In this document: positions 11,665 through 11,791 of the stretch, piece after piece
Layout: each line of letters opens with the position of its first letter
Numbering within the stretch: the stretch's first letter is position 1
NCBI RefSeq assembly: GCF_002257705.1
Contig: NZ_LSLK01000040.1
Location: 1 to 11,791, forward strand
DNA length: 11,791 bases
Origin: Sporomusa silvacetica DSM 10669
GTDB taxonomy: Bacteria > Bacillota > Negativicutes > Sporomusales > Sporomusaceae
Direction of reading: 5' to 3'
Translations under genes and position numbers: made by a program
Notes under the pieces: model-generated
Database searches by the model: none
The model's input: only the letters and a program-made list of their open reading frames with translations
Told to the model about the DNA's origin: nothing

Positions 11665-11791
11665 GTCGAGTAGAGGCCTGCCTCGCGACACGCCCCCCTC
11701 ACGGAACCGTGCGGGCGCTATTAACGCACACGGCTCTTCAAAACAGTATTCACGTGTCCTTAGCCATAGATATTCACATAAATCGTTGCTC
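11665..11791 (-). mobile_element. Group II intron, 3' portion with domains V and VI (runs off the right edge)
   Basis: Read on the minus strand, 11736 to 11704 gives GAGCCGTGTGCG, a short loop, then CCGCACGGTTC. This is the 33-base domain V hairpin of bacterial group II introns, with the catalytic AGC triad in GAGCCG, a two-base bulge on the 3' side and matched lower stem. A domain VI-like hairpin (GGC.TGTC GCGA GGCA.GCC) follows, then CTACTCGAC, typical of the branch-point region and 3' splice end, placing the intron end near 11665. The reverse transcriptase ORF would lie beyond 11791. The intron inserted beside REP R8. Confidence 0.75.

Noticed and set aside
11412..11702. 96-codon minus-strand frame near the right end
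   Set aside because: It overlaps the group II intron 3' end and a REP, has no recognisable domain and no ribosome site.

Overview
The window looks like chromosome of a low-GC Gram-positive-lineage bacterium (Firmicutes). The AT-rich codon use, strong GGAGG-type ribosome sites, serine-recombinase element style and GGGACGG/CCGTCCC intergenic repeats fit the Clostridia/Negativicutes, perhaps a Sporomusa/Pelosinus relative. The genus is inference only. Ordinary housekeeping and transport genes alternate with a large amount of degenerate mobile DNA.

Left part (1-1050): the 3' end of an IS3-family insertion sequence abuts the C-terminal helix-turn-helix remnant of a REP-associated tyrosine transposase (RAYT) and a GGGAC/GTCCC repeat. 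A CGGC-domain metal-binding protein gene follows, then a REP pair with a tandem duplication, fused to the last codons of a decayed serine recombinase. From 1068 to 1477 lies a small operon missed by normal ORF cut-offs: promoter, a 33-aa peptide with 10 cysteines, a 43-aa acidic peptide with 4 cysteines, and a terminator. Glutamate racemase (murI) is on the minus strand.

Middle (2843-4810): a LysE/RhtB amino-acid exporter is translationally coupled to an AraC-type regulator, followed by a Cys-rich DUF3795 protein.

Mobile module (about 4972-8051): an IS3 left end is broken by a REP-flanked RAYT remnant. Then come a DUF960 protein, a zinc-ribbon protein of unknown function, a 47-aa ORF whose ribosome-binding site lies inside a perfect 13-bp hairpin, and a 500-aa large serine recombinase ending at a terminator. 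This resembles a small integrated element or the remains of one.

Right part (8072-11791): a small membrane protein with a TTG start, then an intergenic field with three dispersed repeat families: a 44-nt element in three copies, a GGCATGTNATGGAAG element in five copies, and REP palindromes including a 26-bp stem. Next is a PiT phosphate transporter with its DUF47 (PhoU-like) partner. The right edge holds domains V and VI of a group II intron on the minus strand, next to another REP; its body lies outside the window.

The most novel features are the repeat families and their association with truncated RAYT and IS3 pieces, the cysteine-rich micropeptide operon, and the hairpin over the recombinase-operon start. 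No tRNA, rRNA or CRISPR array was seen.
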